DNA of 64,000 nt from Roseburia sp. AM59-24XD (lineage in GTDB: Bacteria; Bacillota; Clostridia; Lachnospirales; Lachnospiraceae), in contig NZ_QUET01000019.1 in NCBI RefSeq assembly GCF_003478445.1, forward strand, positions 18,000 to 81,999. Direction: 5' to 3'. The position numbers and the translations under genes were made by a program. Position 1 is the first letter of the stretch, and every line of letters begins with the position of its first letter. The notes below the pieces were generated by a model. It was given only the letters and a program-made list of their open reading frames with translations, ran no database searches and was not told the origin of the DNA. Below, one piece after another: positions 9,584 to 19,245 of this stretch.

Positions 9584-10254
9584 TCAGATTCCTCCTTTTG
9601 TTCCATGCAGATCCGGTCATCCTTCATGACAAGCTGCAGATTGCCGTGGATCTGAATCAGTTTATTGTTCAGATATGCCATGTAAAGGGTGATCTCCTCG
9701 GGGCTTACCTCCCCCTGAAACACCTGACCGGCAATATCCTCCACAGAATAGCTGACCGACTCCTTTTCCAGAAACAGCGCCAGAAGCTTCGCCTCCTTTA
9801 CACTTAAGATCAGGCTGCCTGATCGTGCAGAAAGCTCGTTGCTCTCCAGATCCAGTGTGACATTGGCAAGATTTAATACTGTCTGCTGATAATCACGGTT
9901 TCTCCGGATCATCGCCTTGACGCGCGCCACCAGCTCTCCCATGGCAAACGGCTTTGCCAGATAATCATCCGCGCCCTTGTTGAGTCCATCGATCCGATCC
10001 TCAGTTTCTGCCTTGGCTGTCAGCAGAAGCACCGGCGTATAATCGGATCTTTTACGCATATTCTCTGCCACCTGTGTTCCCTCCATGCCCGGCATCATGA
10101 TGTCAAGCACCACCATATCAAAATGTTCCTTCTGAAGGATTTCATCCGCCGACAGTCCGTCCATGACCGACGTCACCTCAAAGCCCTCCATCTTCAAAAC
10201 CTCCGACACTGCCATCGACAATCCCAATTCGTCCTCTGCATATAATATCTTCAT
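9580..10254 (-). CDS. OmpR-type response regulator
   Basis: A 224-aa cytosolic two-component regulator. The receiver domain has the acidic pocket AEDE at residues 6-9, phosphoacceptor Asp51 in VVLDIMMPG, Thr in LLLTAKAE and Lys101 in LAKPF. The C-terminal part (about 130-224) fits a winged-helix domain (SVKEAKLLALFLE, then EDIAGQVFQ), with a weaker recognition helix than typical PhoB members. The start at 10254 was chosen for GGAGG 6 bases upstream; an ATG two codons earlier is too close. Partner of the downstream kinase. Confidence 0.92.
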   Translation of the reverse strand: MKILYAEDELGLSMAVSEVLKMEGFEVTSVMDGLSADEILQKEHFDMVVLDIMMPGMEGTQVAENMRKRSDYTPVLLLTAKAETEDRIDGLNKGADDYLAKPFAMGELVARVKAMIRRNRDYQQTVLNLANVTLDLESNELSARSGSLILSVKEAKLLALFLEKESVSYSVEDIAGQVFQGEVSPEEITLYMAYLNNKLIQIHGNLQLVMKDDRICMEQKEESD

Positions 10255-10289
10255 TGTCATCCTCCATAATTCTGTCCGGACAAAATTAA

Positions 10290-10314
10290 AAATGCGGTTT
10301 CCCTTTGCGCATTT
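10290..10314 (-). terminator. Possible terminator after relQ
   Basis: On the minus strand AAATGCG pairs with CGCATTT across an 11-base loop, followed by TTTAATTTTG. Located between the relQ-like stop and the response regulator start; a short stem, so moderate strength. Confidence 0.5.
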
Positions 10315-10359
10315 CCGCCTATCATCTTTGTTTTATCACGCCCACGCATACCCGGTCTG

Positions 10360-10965
10360 CTACTGACGTATCATATCCCGAAGTGTCTGCATCGACAGAT
10401 CCGTCGATGCCATCTCCCCGGCACAGCGCTTCAACTCCTTTTCGATCAGTGCGGTATTGGTAATTCCTTTCTTGTAACGCATCTCATGCTCCAGACTCGC
10501 CCAGCAGTCCATTGCGATCGTCCGAAGCTGTATCTCTACACGAAGCACACCATCCGGCGCCTCCGGAAACGGACACTCCAGGATCACATGATAGCTGCGG
10601 TATCCGTTCGGCTTTGGCAATGCGATATAGTCCTTTTCCTTAACGACGCGGTAACGTGTGTCCGATTTCATGGACTTTACCAGTTCGTACACATCCCCCA
10701 CGAAATGTGTTACCAGTCTGAACCCGATCAGATCGGAAAGCTGTGTAAACGCTGTTTCCACATCATTGTCATAGCCCTTTCGTTCCAGCTTCTCCTGCAC
10801 CCCCTCTGCCGTCTTGATACGGCTGCGGATATGCTCCACCGGTCTTTCCTGATGCTTTCCGTCAAGCTCGTCCACCCTTTCATTCAACCAGCCAAGCACC
10901 TCCTGCTCCAACTGTTTCAAGGGTTCATAATATCCACCATAATATGTAAGCTGTGTATCTTCCAC
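10360..10965 (-). CDS. Small alarmone synthetase (RelQ/YjbM family)
   Basis: A 201-aa GTP pyrophosphokinase that makes (p)ppGpp from ATP and GTP or GDP, without the hydrolase and regulatory domains of Rel. The RelA/SpoT synthetase signature is visible: FTQLSDLIGFRLVTHFVGDVYEL, PKPNGYRSYHVIL, and VEIQLRTIAMDCWASLEHEMRYK. It starts at GTG with AGGTGATATT upstream. A leader of about 150 bases separates it from its candidate promoter. A one-mismatch copy of the TGTCC palindrome lies inside at 10659-10676. Confidence 0.92.
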   Translation of the reverse strand: MEDTQLTYYGGYYEPLKQLEQEVLGWLNERVDELDGKHQERPVEHIRSRIKTAEGVQEKLERKGYDNDVETAFTQLSDLIGFRLVTHFVGDVYELVKSMKSDTRYRVVKEKDYIALPKPNGYRSYHVILECPFPEAPDGVLRVEIQLRTIAMDCWASLEHEMRYKKGITNTALIEKELKRCAGEMASTDLSMQTLRDMIRQ

Positions 10966-11121
10966 AATATCACCTCATTATTTCCAAATATTAAACGACA
11001 GGCTTTCTGTCTGGTAAAAAGGGCAAAACCGGCGTTTGGCCTTTGGTTCACACTACGTTACAAGTATTTCCTATCCATTACAAATACGGCACAACCCGCC
11101 AAATTCTTTCTTCATGGCAAT

Positions 11122-11149
11122 ATTGTACCGTATTTATATGAAAAATCAA
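11122..11149 (-). promoter_or_regulatory. Candidate promoter of the alarmone synthetase gene
   Basis: On the minus strand TTGATT (11149-11144), 16-bp spacer, TACAAT (11127-11122). The 290-base gap 10966-11255 otherwise shows only small hairpins in the leader (GGCCAAACGCC; ACAGAAAGCCTGT) and no gene. Confidence 0.5.
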
Positions 11150-11255
11150 TGAACGCATATACTGCAAACATTAAATTTCAGAAACTATATAATACCCTGT
11201 GAACGGATATGATCTGTGACATCCTTTAAAAATAAAATACTTCGCCCCGTCATCA

Positions 11256-12730
11256 CTAAATGATGATGCAGACAAGACCACCGTTGCTGTCGTTGATCAC
11301 CTTCTGGATCGTCTCCTGCAGCTTGAGCTGGCTTTCCTGCGTAAGCTATTGACCTTTCCGCTCATCCCCTCATCGACAAGCTGGCGCACGGTCTTTCCGA
11401 AAATATTGGTATCCCAGATTCCGTCCTTATCCGGTCCCGCCTGACCGGCAATATACTCAAGAAGATCCTTTGCCTGTTCCTGCGTTCCAACGATCGGAGC
11501 GATCTCTGTCTCAATATTGGCACGGATCATATGTATAGACGGGCTGACCGCCTTAAGCTTTACACCATATTTATTACCATGGTGGATCAGCTCCGGCTCC
11601 TCGATCGTAATCTCATCTGTAGTCGGTGTGATCACTCCGTAACCCTTCTGATGAACCTCCTGCCATGCCTGACCGATCTTCCCGATCTCTTCCTTCTGTG
11701 CAGCATATTCCTTTAACAGCCGGATCAGCTGATATTCTCCCGGAATCTCTGTGCCAACGAGCTCACTTAAGATCTGATAATATCTGGAATCGTCAAACAG
11801 TGTATCAATAAAGACCTTTCCGTTTTCCATGCCGATCTTGCGGATATGAAACTCTTTGATCATGTCACTGTCCACCTGAAAACGTTCTCTGGTAACATCG
11901 CTGATCCTTGCAATCTTCCCTAAAATCTCCCGCACCTTCTCAAAAAGCTCTGTTTTGAGCCAATGGTCATTTGGCAGCATTTCCACCCATTTCGGCAGAT
12001 GAAATGCGATCTGCGTCACCGGGAAAGACTGAAGGATCCGCTCCATGATCGCCAGAATGTCCTCCTTGCGAAGCTGGCTGGCGTTGATCGCCATCGCCTC
12101 CACATCGTAGCTGTCTTTGATCTCATTTACGATTTTTACCGTTTCTTCGCTGTAGGGATGCGTTGAATTAACCAGTACCACAAAAGCTTTTCCAATGTCC
12201 TTGAGTTCGCGGATCGTTCTCCCCTCCGCCTCCAGATAAGCATCCCTGTCTAACTCCGTAATACTGCCGTCGGTCGTAACAACAACGCCCACCGTGGAAT
12301 GGTCGTGGATCACCTTCTGCGTTCCAAATTCTGCCGCCCGTGTAAATGGCATCGGCTCCTTCGACCATGGCGTCATGACCATCCGCTCCTCGCCGTCCTC
12401 CGTCAGACCATTGACCCCATCTACAATATAGCCGACGCAGTCAATAAGACGCATCTTCACCTCATTATCTCCCATCAGCCGCACACCGACCGCTTCCTTC
12501 GGAATAAACTTCGGCTCTGTTGTCATAATGGTTTTGCCGTCTGCCGACTGTGGCAGTTCATCCACCGCTCTTTGCCGGTCATGCTCATCCGTGATCGACG
12601 GAAGCACCAAAAGCTCCATAAAACGCTTGATAAATGTCGATTTGCCGGTGCGGACCGGACCGCACACTCCTAAATAAATCTCGCCATTGGTTCGGCTGGC
12701 GATGTCTGTATATACCTGAAATTCCTCCAT
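11256..12730 (-). CDS. spoIVA: Stage IV sporulation protein A, frameshifted near the end
   Basis: ATPase that polymerises on the outer forespore membrane as the base of the spore coat. About 490 aa, as in Bacillus. Walker A is in GPVRTGKSTFIKRFMEL; DELPQSADGKTIMTTEPKFIP and VDCVGYIVDGVNG follow. The continuous frame ends at 11297 in a basic tail that does not fit the family; shifting at about 11347 (one lost A, giving VNKLTQESQLKLQ) yields the expected ending NGGLVCIII with stop at 11256. The start at 12730 has GGGAGG 7 bases upstream; longer frames to 12787 lack a site. A sigma-E-like promoter precedes it. Confidence 0.93.
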
Positions 12731-12804
12731 GGCTACCTCCCGGAATACATTGGCAATGCACTGGTACATGCCGACCGGGCATTGCATGGTTTGCTGTTTG
12801 TCTA

Positions 12805-12833
12805 TCTATATGCATCCCGGGATTCCAATATTC
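12805..12833 (-). promoter_or_regulatory. Candidate sigma-E promoter of spoIVA
   Basis: On the minus strand GAATATT (12833-12827), a 14-bp spacer and CATATAGA (12812-12805). This fits the mother-cell sigma-E pattern (-35 like KMATATT, 14 bp, -10 like CATACAAT) and the known sigma-E control of spoIVA in Bacillus. Leader about 70 bases. Confidence 0.6.
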
Positions 12834-12867
12834 CTCTGCCACCTTTCAAAATCCCTCTGTCCCCTCC

Positions 12868-12910
12868 AAAAAAGTGCTGCAGGCTTCCGCTTAACTGAAA
12901 CCTGCAGCAC
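12868..12910 (-). terminator. Intrinsic terminator after apbE
   Basis: On the minus strand a GC-rich stem (GTGCTGCAGG with CCTGCAGCAC, extended by TTTC/GGAA pairs) is followed by six T. It separates apbE from spoIVA. Confidence 0.92.
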
Positions 12911-12918
12911 GTTATGTG

Positions 12919-13982
12919 TCACTCTTCCTCAAGATACTTCTTAAAATTCTTCGAATAATGGAGCTTTTCATCTTTAGTAATAAATACTGCTTCCACATCA
13001 TCGAGCGAATCGATCAAATCCATTCCCTCGGAAAGCCCCAGTGTAAATGCCGTTGTCGAAAGTCCGTCTCCATCAACAGATCTGTCCGATATTATGGACA
13101 CACCGAGGAGATTATTATCATAGGAATAACCCGTCTTCGGATCTAAAATATGATGGTACATTGTCCCCTCGTCTGTCTTAATATACCGCTCATAAATACC
13201 GGAGGAAACAACGGACTTCCCATTGATATCGACCACGGCGACCGTCTCTTCCCGGTCAGCAAACGGCTGTCTTATCCCAATCCGGAAATCGTCCCCCTTA
13301 TTCTTTCCACCGATGCACAGAATGTTTCCTCCCAGATCAATGACCGCACCTGTAACGCCATTCTCTGTCAGATACTCCCTGATCTGATCGGCGATATATC
13401 CTTTCGCAATTCCGCCAAGATCCAGTTCCATACCGGATTTCTGAAAGATCAGCATATGCTTTTTTAAACGAATGTTGTGGTAATCCACATACTTCAATGC
13501 CTCTTTGATCTTCTGTGCATCCGGCACTGTGCCTTTCCCGGAGGAAAAATCCCACAAACTGCTGACCGGACGATCGAAATATCAAAATTGCCGTCCGACA
13601 GCTTGCAGTAGTAAAGTCCTTTTTGAAGAATATCATGCATCTGATCTGAAATCTTTACGGAAACGCTTCCATCAGCCTCTCCGCTCTCAGCTGCTTCCCT
13701 GCTGACCTTATTGATCTGATATAATTCACTGTCTTTCCTCGTAGTACTGAGCAGCTTTTCATAATCTGTACAGAGTGAAACACAATGATCTAACAGCTTC
13801 CGGCTTCCACCCTGATAAAGCGTGACCGTGTAAGTGGTATCAAACGCAAAACCGGATATTGAGAGCGGCTCTGCACCCTTCTCTTTATCTGAAAAGGGTG
13901 ATACACAGCCTGTAATGCTGCATACCACCATAATAAATACAAGTTCTGCCGCGAAAACGGCTTTTCCTCTCCAAAGCTTCAT
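12919..13982 (-). CDS. apbE: FAD:protein FMN transferase lipoprotein (ApbE), frameshifted
   Basis: Transfers FMN from FAD onto threonine of exported flavoproteins such as RnfG/NqrC. About 354 aa. The N-terminal part (13494-13982) has a membrane leader ending in a lipobox-like SITGC, then FDTTYTVTLY. The C-terminal part (12919-13557) has MELDLGGIAKGYIAD, AVIDLGGNILCIG, the HHILDPKTGYS metal-binding region and VDGDGLSTTAFTLG. The frames break at about 13570; adding one T restores SIVPVSSLWDFSSGKG, matching the family. The start at 13982 has AGGAGG upstream. It follows the glucosaminidase-domain gene by 16 bases and ends at a strong terminator. Confidence 0.9.
13083..13100. repeat. TGTCC-N8-GGACA palindrome, copy 4
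   Basis: Exact copy with centre GATATTAT, inside apbE; coding strand reads Val-Ser-Ile-Ile-Ser-Asp. Confidence 0.6.
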
Positions 13983-13998
13983 GACATGGTACCTCCTG

Positions 13999-15318
13999 TT
14001 ACTGCAGATTTTCAAACATCTGCTTTACACAATGCTCGACCTTCCATGCCCAGGTAAAAGATGCGGAATAATGGTGATTGATCTCCATCAGTCCGGTTCC
14101 ATCATAATAAATGCCATCCTGTGTAAGATAGCTTTTGGCAAGCCATTTTGCAGTTCTCATAATATTCGCCTGATCACTGGCTGCATTGATGCCCTGTGCA
14201 TCATCCGAGTCCACACCAAAACCGGTAAAATTATGATCCTGTCTGGCTCTTCTTGATGTTCCCCACGCACTTTCGAGTGCGGCGATGGATGCCAGTCCAA
14301 CCGCATTGACCCCGTATTTATGTTCTGCCTTCACAAACACCGGAGCAAGCGTAACTAACTCACTTCCCTCTAACATTTTACGCATCTGCGATTTTGTCAC
14401 ACCACTTCTGACCGTTAAGTCATACGGATTAAAGATTACCGGATTATGCTTCCTGATTCCTTTGACATACCGGGTATGAATCTTTTCGTATTTTGAACGG
14501 ATATGATGTACCGGCTTCTTCAGATTCCTGAGCTTGCGCCCGCACTGATTGATTTCCTTATCCAGATAAAGTCCCAGGTCAAAAGTCTCATTCTCCTCAA
14601 AAAACGTGTCCATGCCGGAAACTGTCAGCACATCAAAATAATCTGGGTTACACAAAATATATCCCTGATAGACCACCTGATCGACCGTAGAATCAAGCCC
14701 CTGTACTGTGGCAGCAGATACCACCTTCGATACTGCAGATCCGGTTGCCGCCACCTTGACTGCCATGGTATTGCTTCCAATAGTACGGCGCATTTTCTCG
14801 AGATATGCCTGTCTGACGGTCAGTGACTGCGTCTTTGTGATCAGTTCCTGACGCTTGTCTGTGATCCGTTTGTTGGCATCTTTCAGCTTCTGGATCTGCG
14901 ACAGATACTGTATATTGTACATCTGTACATTTCCCTCGATCGGGCGGTAAGTCGGTACCGGTGTCGGAGCTGCCGGATGGTGCTTTTTATTTTTATGCTT
15001 TGCGGCATGTTTCCGGTTCTTTGCCACCTGACTCTTTCCGGCATCTGCTGCTTTTCCCTTTCCGGAATCGTCTGCCTTCGGCTTTGCAGATTCTCTCTTT
15101 GCCGGAGCTGCTGTTTGGGCAGGCTTTGGTGTTACTGCCGGCTTTTCCTGCTCCGGTGCATTGTCCGGATCATCGCCTGTTCCATTGTCCACAGAGATCT
15201 CTGTCGTCGTCAGATCCTCATCATTGGCTGCCCTCAGCTGCCATCTTGGCGCCACCTCCACCAGAATCAGTGCCACTGCTATGATCAATACGGTTACTTT
15301 CGCTATCTTGCTGCTCAT
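13999..15318 (-). CDS. Exported glucosaminidase-domain protein
   Basis: A 439-aa protein with an N-terminal signal anchor (residues 5-24), a disordered Pro/Ala/Lys-rich region (about 45-125), a coiled-coil-like stretch (IQKLKDANKRITDKRQ) and a C-terminal glucosaminidase fold of the LytG/FlgJ type: EHKYGVNAVGLASIAALESAWGTS contains the catalytic Glu candidate, followed by NFTGFGVDSDD. It probably cuts glycan strands in peptidoglycan outside the membrane. The basic linker (AAKHKNKKHH) suits binding to wall polymers. Downstream of trmD on the same strand and upstream of apbE. Confidence 0.82.
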   Translation of the reverse strand: MSSKIAKVTVLIIAVALILVEVAPRWQLRAANDEDLTTTEISVDNGTGDDPDNAPEQEKPAVTPKPAQTAAPAKRESAKPKADDSGKGKAADAGKSQVAKNRKHAAKHKNKKHHPAAPTPVPTYRPIEGNVQMYNIQYLSQIQKLKDANKRITDKRQELITKTQSLTVRQAYLEKMRRTIGSNTMAVKVAATGSAVSKVVSAATVQGLDSTVDQVVYQGYILCNPDYFDVLTVSGMDTFFEENETFDLGLYLDKEINQCGRKLRNLKKPVHHIRSKYEKIHTRYVKGIRKHNPVIFNPYDLTVRSGVTKSQMRKMLEGSELVTLAPVFVKAEHKYGVNAVGLASIAALESAWGTSRRARQDHNFTGFGVDSDDAQGINAASDQANIMRTAKWLAKSYLTQDGIYYDGTGLMEINHHYSASFTWAWKVEHCVKQMFENLQ

Positions 15319-15325
15319 GCTGTCA

Positions 15326-16063
15326 TCATTTCCTTTCCTGCTGCTTATACAGCCAGTCTCTTTCCTTCTCCGTCAGCTCTGCTTTCTCCAGAAGATCCGG
15401 TCTGTTCTTCGCTGTCCGAAGAATTGACTGCTCCCGGTACCAGGCGGCGATATTCTTGTGGTGTCCCGAAAGCAGGACAGGTGGCACCTTCTCCCCCATC
15501 CATTCCTCCGGTCTTGTATACTGCGGATATTCTAACAGATTATCCGAGAATGATTCCTTGACCGCAGACATTCCGTTGTTAAGTACCCCGGGCACCAGTC
15601 TCGAGATCGTATCCATCACGACAAGCGCCGGAAGCTCTCCGCCGGTCAGGACATAATCGCCGATCGACACATTATCGGTCACGATCTTTTCCAGAACACG
15701 CTCGTCAATTCCTTCATAATGACCACAGAGCAGAACCAGATCCTCCTCCTGCGATAACTCCTCTGCAATCTTCTGATTGAAGGTTCTTCCCTGTGGTGTC
15801 ATAAAGACCACCCTCGGGCGTTCATTTCCGATCGAATGACAGATACTCTCATAACAGCGATACACAGGCTCTGCCTGCATCACCATTCCGGCTCCGCCGC
15901 CATAGGGATAATCATCCACGCGGTTATGCTTGTTATTCGCAAAATCACGGATATTCACGGCATCTACCAATATATATCCTGCCTTGATCGCCCTGCCGGT
16001 AATGCTCTCATTCATTGCACGTTCGATCATTTCCGGAAACAAAGTCATTACATGAAAGTTCAT
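15326..16063 (-). CDS. trmD: tRNA (guanine-37-N1)-methyltransferase
   Basis: A 245-aa SPOUT enzyme that methylates G37 of tRNAs reading C-starting and some other codons, preventing frameshifting. Signatures: NFHVMTLFPEM at the start, DDYPYGGGAGMVMQAEP, LLCGHYEGIDERVLE (catalytic Glu and knot) and SIGDYVLTGGELPALV. The start at 16063 has AGAAATGAGGATAGG upstream. It is the last of the ffh-rpsP-khpA-rimM-trmD set. Confidence 0.97.
   Translation of the reverse strand: MNFHVMTLFPEMIERAMNESITGRAIKAGYILVDAVNIRDFANNKHNRVDDYPYGGGAGMVMQAEPVYRCYESICHSIGNERPRVVFMTPQGRTFNQKIAEELSQEEDLVLLCGHYEGIDERVLEKIVTDNVSIGDYVLTGGELPALVVMDTISRLVPGVLNNGMSAVKESFSDNLLEYPQYTRPEEWMGEKVPPVLLSGHHKNIAAWYREQSILRTAKNRPDLLEKAELTEKERDWLYKQQERK
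15462..15479. repeat. TGTCC-N8-GGACA palindrome, copy 5
   Basis: Exact copy with centre CGAAAGCA, inside trmD. It is the one genic copy not read in the Val/Leu-Ser-x3-Asp register (here ...VLLSGHHK). Confidence 0.55.
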
Positions 16064-16103
16064 TTACCTATCCTCATTTCTCATGTCTGCTTGATCTGAC
16101 AAT

Positions 16104-16607
16104 TTACAACAGTCCTTCCATAATATGAACCGTCACAACTTTAGTGTCCATATTTCGGGACAGTACACAATCCGGAATCACCGGAAGCAGCACTTCCTTC
16201 CCTTCATGCTCTACCACATAAACATCATTGGCTCCTGTTGTCAGTACATCCTTTAATACACCGAATTTCTCCCCATCCTCTGTCACCACGGTTGCACCGA
16301 GAATATCGGCAATATAATACTCGCCCTCTTCCAGCGGAATCGCATTTTCTCTGGTGACCAGAAGATCTCTGCCTTTATATTTCTCAATGTCATTGATCGA
16401 ATCAATTCCCTTAAATTTCAAAATGACCATGTTCTTAAAAAAACGTGCGGAAGCAACCTCCAACACCTTTTTCTCATTTCCGGTATCCAGAATGATCTCC
16501 TTCATTCCCTTAAAACGCTTCGGATCCTCTGTGGTCGGAAATACCTTGACCTCTCCTCGGATCCCGTGGGTATTGGCAATGACACCTACTCTAAAATAAT
16601 CTTCCAT
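16104..16607 (-). CDS. rimM: 16S rRNA processing protein RimM
   Basis: A 167-aa assembly factor that binds S19 and the 30S head during ribosome maturation. It starts with FRVGVIANTHGIRGEVKVFPTTEDPKRF, the RimM N-domain signature, and the PRC-barrel domain begins near EGEYYIADILGATV and ends DCVLSRNMDTKVVTVHIMEGLL. It lies between khpA and trmD, the classical order. A terminator-like hairpin just upstream may reduce read-through from khpA. Confidence 0.96.
   Translation of the reverse strand: MEDYFRVGVIANTHGIRGEVKVFPTTEDPKRFKGMKEIILDTGNEKKVLEVASARFFKNMVILKFKGIDSINDIEKYKGRDLLVTRENAIPLEEGEYYIADILGATVVTEDGEKFGVLKDVLTTGANDVYVVEHEGKEVLLPVIPDCVLSRNMDTKVVTVHIMEGLL
16145..16162. repeat. TGTCC-N8-GGACA palindrome, copy 6
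   Basis: Exact copy with centre ATATTTCG, near the end of rimM; coding strand reads Leu-Ser-Arg-Asn-Met-Asp. Confidence 0.6.
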
Positions 16608-16654
16608 ACAAACAATACCTTTCCGTCATTGATTCTATATATTTCAGCTATAAA

Positions 16655-16689
16655 GAAAAATACACCTGTACATAACCATGTACAGGCGT
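16655..16689 (-). terminator. Terminator or attenuator between khpA and rimM
   Basis: On the minus strand CCTGTACAT pairs with ATGTACAGG around a 4-base loop, followed by TGTATTTTTC. Placed inside the operon, so it may be partial and lower expression of rimM and trmD relative to rpsP. Confidence 0.7.
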
Positions 16690-16700
16690 CTTCCACGAAC

Positions 16701-16931
16701 CTACTGTCCGATTTCTACAGTAATCTTTTTGTCCGTATTGTAAGCGGCAGCCTTCACTACTGTGCGAATTGCCTTTGCAATACGTCCCTGCTTTCCGATA
16801 ACCTTACCCATGTCATCAGAAGCAACTTTAAGTTCCAATAGGATTTCATTCTCTGTCTCAGTCTCTGCGACCTCAACCTCTTCCGGGTGATCCACAAGTG
16901 CCTGTGCGAGAACTTCCACTAATTCTTTCAT
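16701..16931 (-). CDS. khpA: KH-domain RNA-binding protein KhpA
   Basis: A 76-aa protein that is nearly all one KH domain (YlqC family), working with KhpB in other Firmicutes to bind RNA. The signature VASDDMGKVIGKQGRIAKAIRTVVKAAA contains the GxxG loop (GKQG). Lies between rpsP and rimM, its usual place. GTGAGGATG upstream of the start. Confidence 0.95.
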   Translation of the reverse strand: MKELVEVLAQALVDHPEEVEVAETETENEILLELKVASDDMGKVIGKQGRIAKAIRTVVKAAAYNTDKKITVEIGQ

Positions 16932-16960
16932 ATTCTACACATCCTCACTGGTCAAAAAAA

Positions 16961-17203
16961 TTACTCGATTCCAGCCTGCTTTAACAGCTTTCCAACTGTC
17001 TCCGTCGGCTTAGCACCATTTGCCAACCACTGCTTAGCCTTTTCCTCATCAAACTTGAAAACGCTTGGGTCCTGATTTGGATCATAGGTACCGATCTCAT
17101 CGATAAACTTACCATCTCTTGGAGATCTGGAATCAGCAACTACTACTCTATAGAAAGGTGCTTTCTTCTTACCCATTCTTCTTAATCTGATCTTTACTGC
17201 CAT
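16961..17203 (-). CDS. rpsP: 30S ribosomal protein S16
   Basis: An 80-aa ribosomal protein needed for 30S assembly. [20 protein letters not shown] is the standard N-terminus, followed by [21 protein letters not shown]. The start at 17203 was chosen because AGGAGGTGAAAG precedes it and it gives the family N-terminus; a frame three codons longer exists. Follows ffh. Confidence 0.98.
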   Translation of the reverse strand: MAVKIRLRRMGKKKAPFYRVVVADSRSPRDGKFIDEIGTYDPNQDPSVFKFDEEKAKQWLANGAKPTETVGKLLKQAGIE

Positions 17204-17274
17204 GTCTTTCACCTCCTAATCTTACATGTACTATTTATATACAAACCCCGGTATGACCGGAATCTGAATGCATC

Positions 17275-18632
17275 TTAAAATCCAAATGGAAGCTTTGGCA
17301 TTCCGCCGCCAAAACGCCCCTTTTTCTTGCCCTTGCCGGACATCATTCCCGACATCTGTTTCATCATCTTGCGGGACTGTTCAAACTGTTTGATCAGCTT
17401 GTTGACCTCTGAGATATCCACTCCGGCGCCTTTCGCAATGCGCTTCTTACGGGATGGATTGATCAAGGCCGGATTGCCCCGTTCCTCCGGTGTCATGGAA
17501 TAAATGATCGCCTCTGTGCCCTTAAACACATCATCATCAATGTCTAAGTCGGTCGGAAGTCCCATTCCCGGCATCATACCAAGAATGCTTTTGATTCCGC
17601 CCATCTTCTTCATCTGACCGATCTGCTCCAGGAAATCATTGAAGTCAAACTCCGCCTTACGGAACTTCTTCTCCATCTCCCTTGCCTTGTCCTGATCGAT
17701 CTCAGCCTCAGCTTTCTCGATCAATGTAAGCACATCGCCCATACCAAGAATGCGGGATGCCATACGATCCGGATAAAACTGCTCCAGATCTGACAGCTTC
17801 TCTCCCATGCCGACATACAGGATCGGACGTCCTGTCACTGCACGAATGGAGAGTGCCGCACCACCTCGGGTATCACCATCTAACTTTGTCAGGATAACAC
17901 CGTCAATCTGAATCTTCTCATCGAGGTCTTGGCAACATTAACTGCATCCTGTCCTGTCATGGAATCCACAACGAGGATTGTCTGATCGATATCAATGTTT
18001 TCCTTGATCTCCTGCAGCTCACCCATCATATCCTCGTCCACATGAAGACGTCCTGCAGTATCCAGAATGACTACGTTCTCATTATGTGCTACTGCATGCT
18101 CGAGCGCTGCCTTCGCAATGTCAACAGGCTTGTGGCTGGTACCCATCGCGAATACCTCAACGCCCTGCTTCTCACCATTGACCTTCAACTGCTCAATCGC
18201 TGCCGGACGATAAATATCACAGGCTGCCAGCAACGGACGACGTCCCTTCTGCTTCAGCTTTCCGGCAATCTTGGCGGTCGTCGTTGTCTTACCGGCACCC
18301 TGAAGACCACACATCATAATGATGGTTATCTCATTGGATGGCTTCAATGCAATCTCAGTGGTTTCGCTTCCCATGAGACTGACAAGCTCTTCATTCACAA
18401 GCTTGATCACCATCTGCCCCGGCGTCAGGCTGTTCATAACATCCTGTCCGACTGCCCGCTCCTGCACTGTCTTGACGAAGTTCTTGACTACTTTAAAGTT
18501 AACATCTGCCTCCAGAAGAGCCATCTTAACTTCCTTTAAAGCTGCCTTAACATCCTCCTCCGTCAAACGTCCCTTGCTACGGAGGTTCTTAAAAACATTC
18601 TGCAGCTTTTCGGATAAACTATCAAATGCCAT
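17275..18632 (-). CDS. ffh: Signal recognition particle GTPase Ffh, frameshifted
   Basis: SRP54 homologue that binds 4.5S RNA and signal peptides and docks with FtsY. About 452 aa. The N-terminal part (17889-18632) has GLQGAGKTTTTAKIAGKLK, ACDIYRPAAIEQL and LDTAGRLHVDEDMM. The C-terminal part (17275-17838) has GMGEKLSDLEQF and the Met-rich M domain (MMKQMSGMMSG...LPFGF). At about 17927 the frame breaks in ACCTCGATG; one more T restores AKTFDEKIQIDGVILTKLDGD. Because Ffh is essential, a sequence error is far more likely than a dead gene. Strong promoter at 18776-18804. Confidence 0.96.
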
Positions 18633-18775
18633 ATAGATAACCTTGCCTTTCCAAAGAACTGCAAACTTTGGGCCGCAGGCACAAGATTTGCAAAGCGAAT
18701 TTTATTCGCTTGGCGAAAATTTCATATTTTCGCACTACCCTCCATTTCAAAGTCTGCTTTCACAACACAATGGCT

Positions 18776-18804
18776 AGTATACACAATCGTTTCGATGTTG
18801 TCAA
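18776..18804 (-). promoter_or_regulatory. Sigma-A promoter of the ffh-rpsP-khpA-rimM-trmD operon
   Basis: On the minus strand TTGACA (18804-18799), 17-bp spacer, TATACT (18781-18776). Close to consensus. The leader of about 140 bases holds two hairpins, GCGAAAATATGAAATTTTCGC and AAGCGAATAAAATTCGCTT, at about 18690-18733. Confidence 0.85.
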
Positions 18805-18913
18805 GTATTTTTCTTGACGTTTTTTATTTTTAACATTAAACGTCTGGTAAATTATTTTAATTTATTGTAGACATCGTCTGTGCCCGGCTTCATCTCGACC
18901 ATTTCCTTGGCTT

Positions 18914-19234
18914 CTACATCACGGCACTGATAATGCTTGCTGCAAGTCCAAGCACAATGACAACCAGCGAAATGATCGCCACGATCCTTGCCATGCTGTG
19001 CCTTCTGCTTCCCGCCTTCGTGCTTTTATATTCAACGGACTGCTCGCGGATCACATCCCGTGCCTGCTGCTCCATGTCCTCCGACACACTGATTTCAAAC
19101 ATAACATGATTCACACCGGATACGGCATGAAAGGAATCATTCCGGCTGCAATCGCACGCAATTCCATGTTCTGACAGATTGCTGCAAATCGCATCCGCCT
19201 CTATCGAATTATTTGTTCTGTATATGATTAACAT
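18914..19234 (-). CDS. DUF2007-like protein with C-terminal membrane segment
   Basis: A 106-aa protein. Residues 1-70 resemble the DUF2007 putative signal-transducing domain (LIIYRTNNSIEADAICSNLSEHGI; MFEISVSEDMEQQARDVI); residues 80-105 form one membrane helix (ARIVAIISLVVIVLGLAASI). Topology is N-in with a tail anchor. The start at 19234 follows AGGGGGCGATACA; a longer open frame to 19342 overlaps the glycosylase gene and lacks a ribosome site. Function unknown. It lies between the glycosylase and ffh. Confidence 0.75.
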   Translation of the reverse strand: MLIIYRTNNSIEADAICSNLSEHGIACDCSRNDSFHAVSGVNHVMFEISVSEDMEQQARDVIREQSVEYKSTKAGSRRHSMARIVAIISLVVIVLGLAASIISAVM

Positions 19235-19245
19235 TGTATCGCCCC

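Noticed and set aside
18633..18780. ffh leader as the 4.5S SRP RNA gene
   Set aside because: The conserved SRP S-domain sequence (GGAAGGA-type tetraloop region) is absent.
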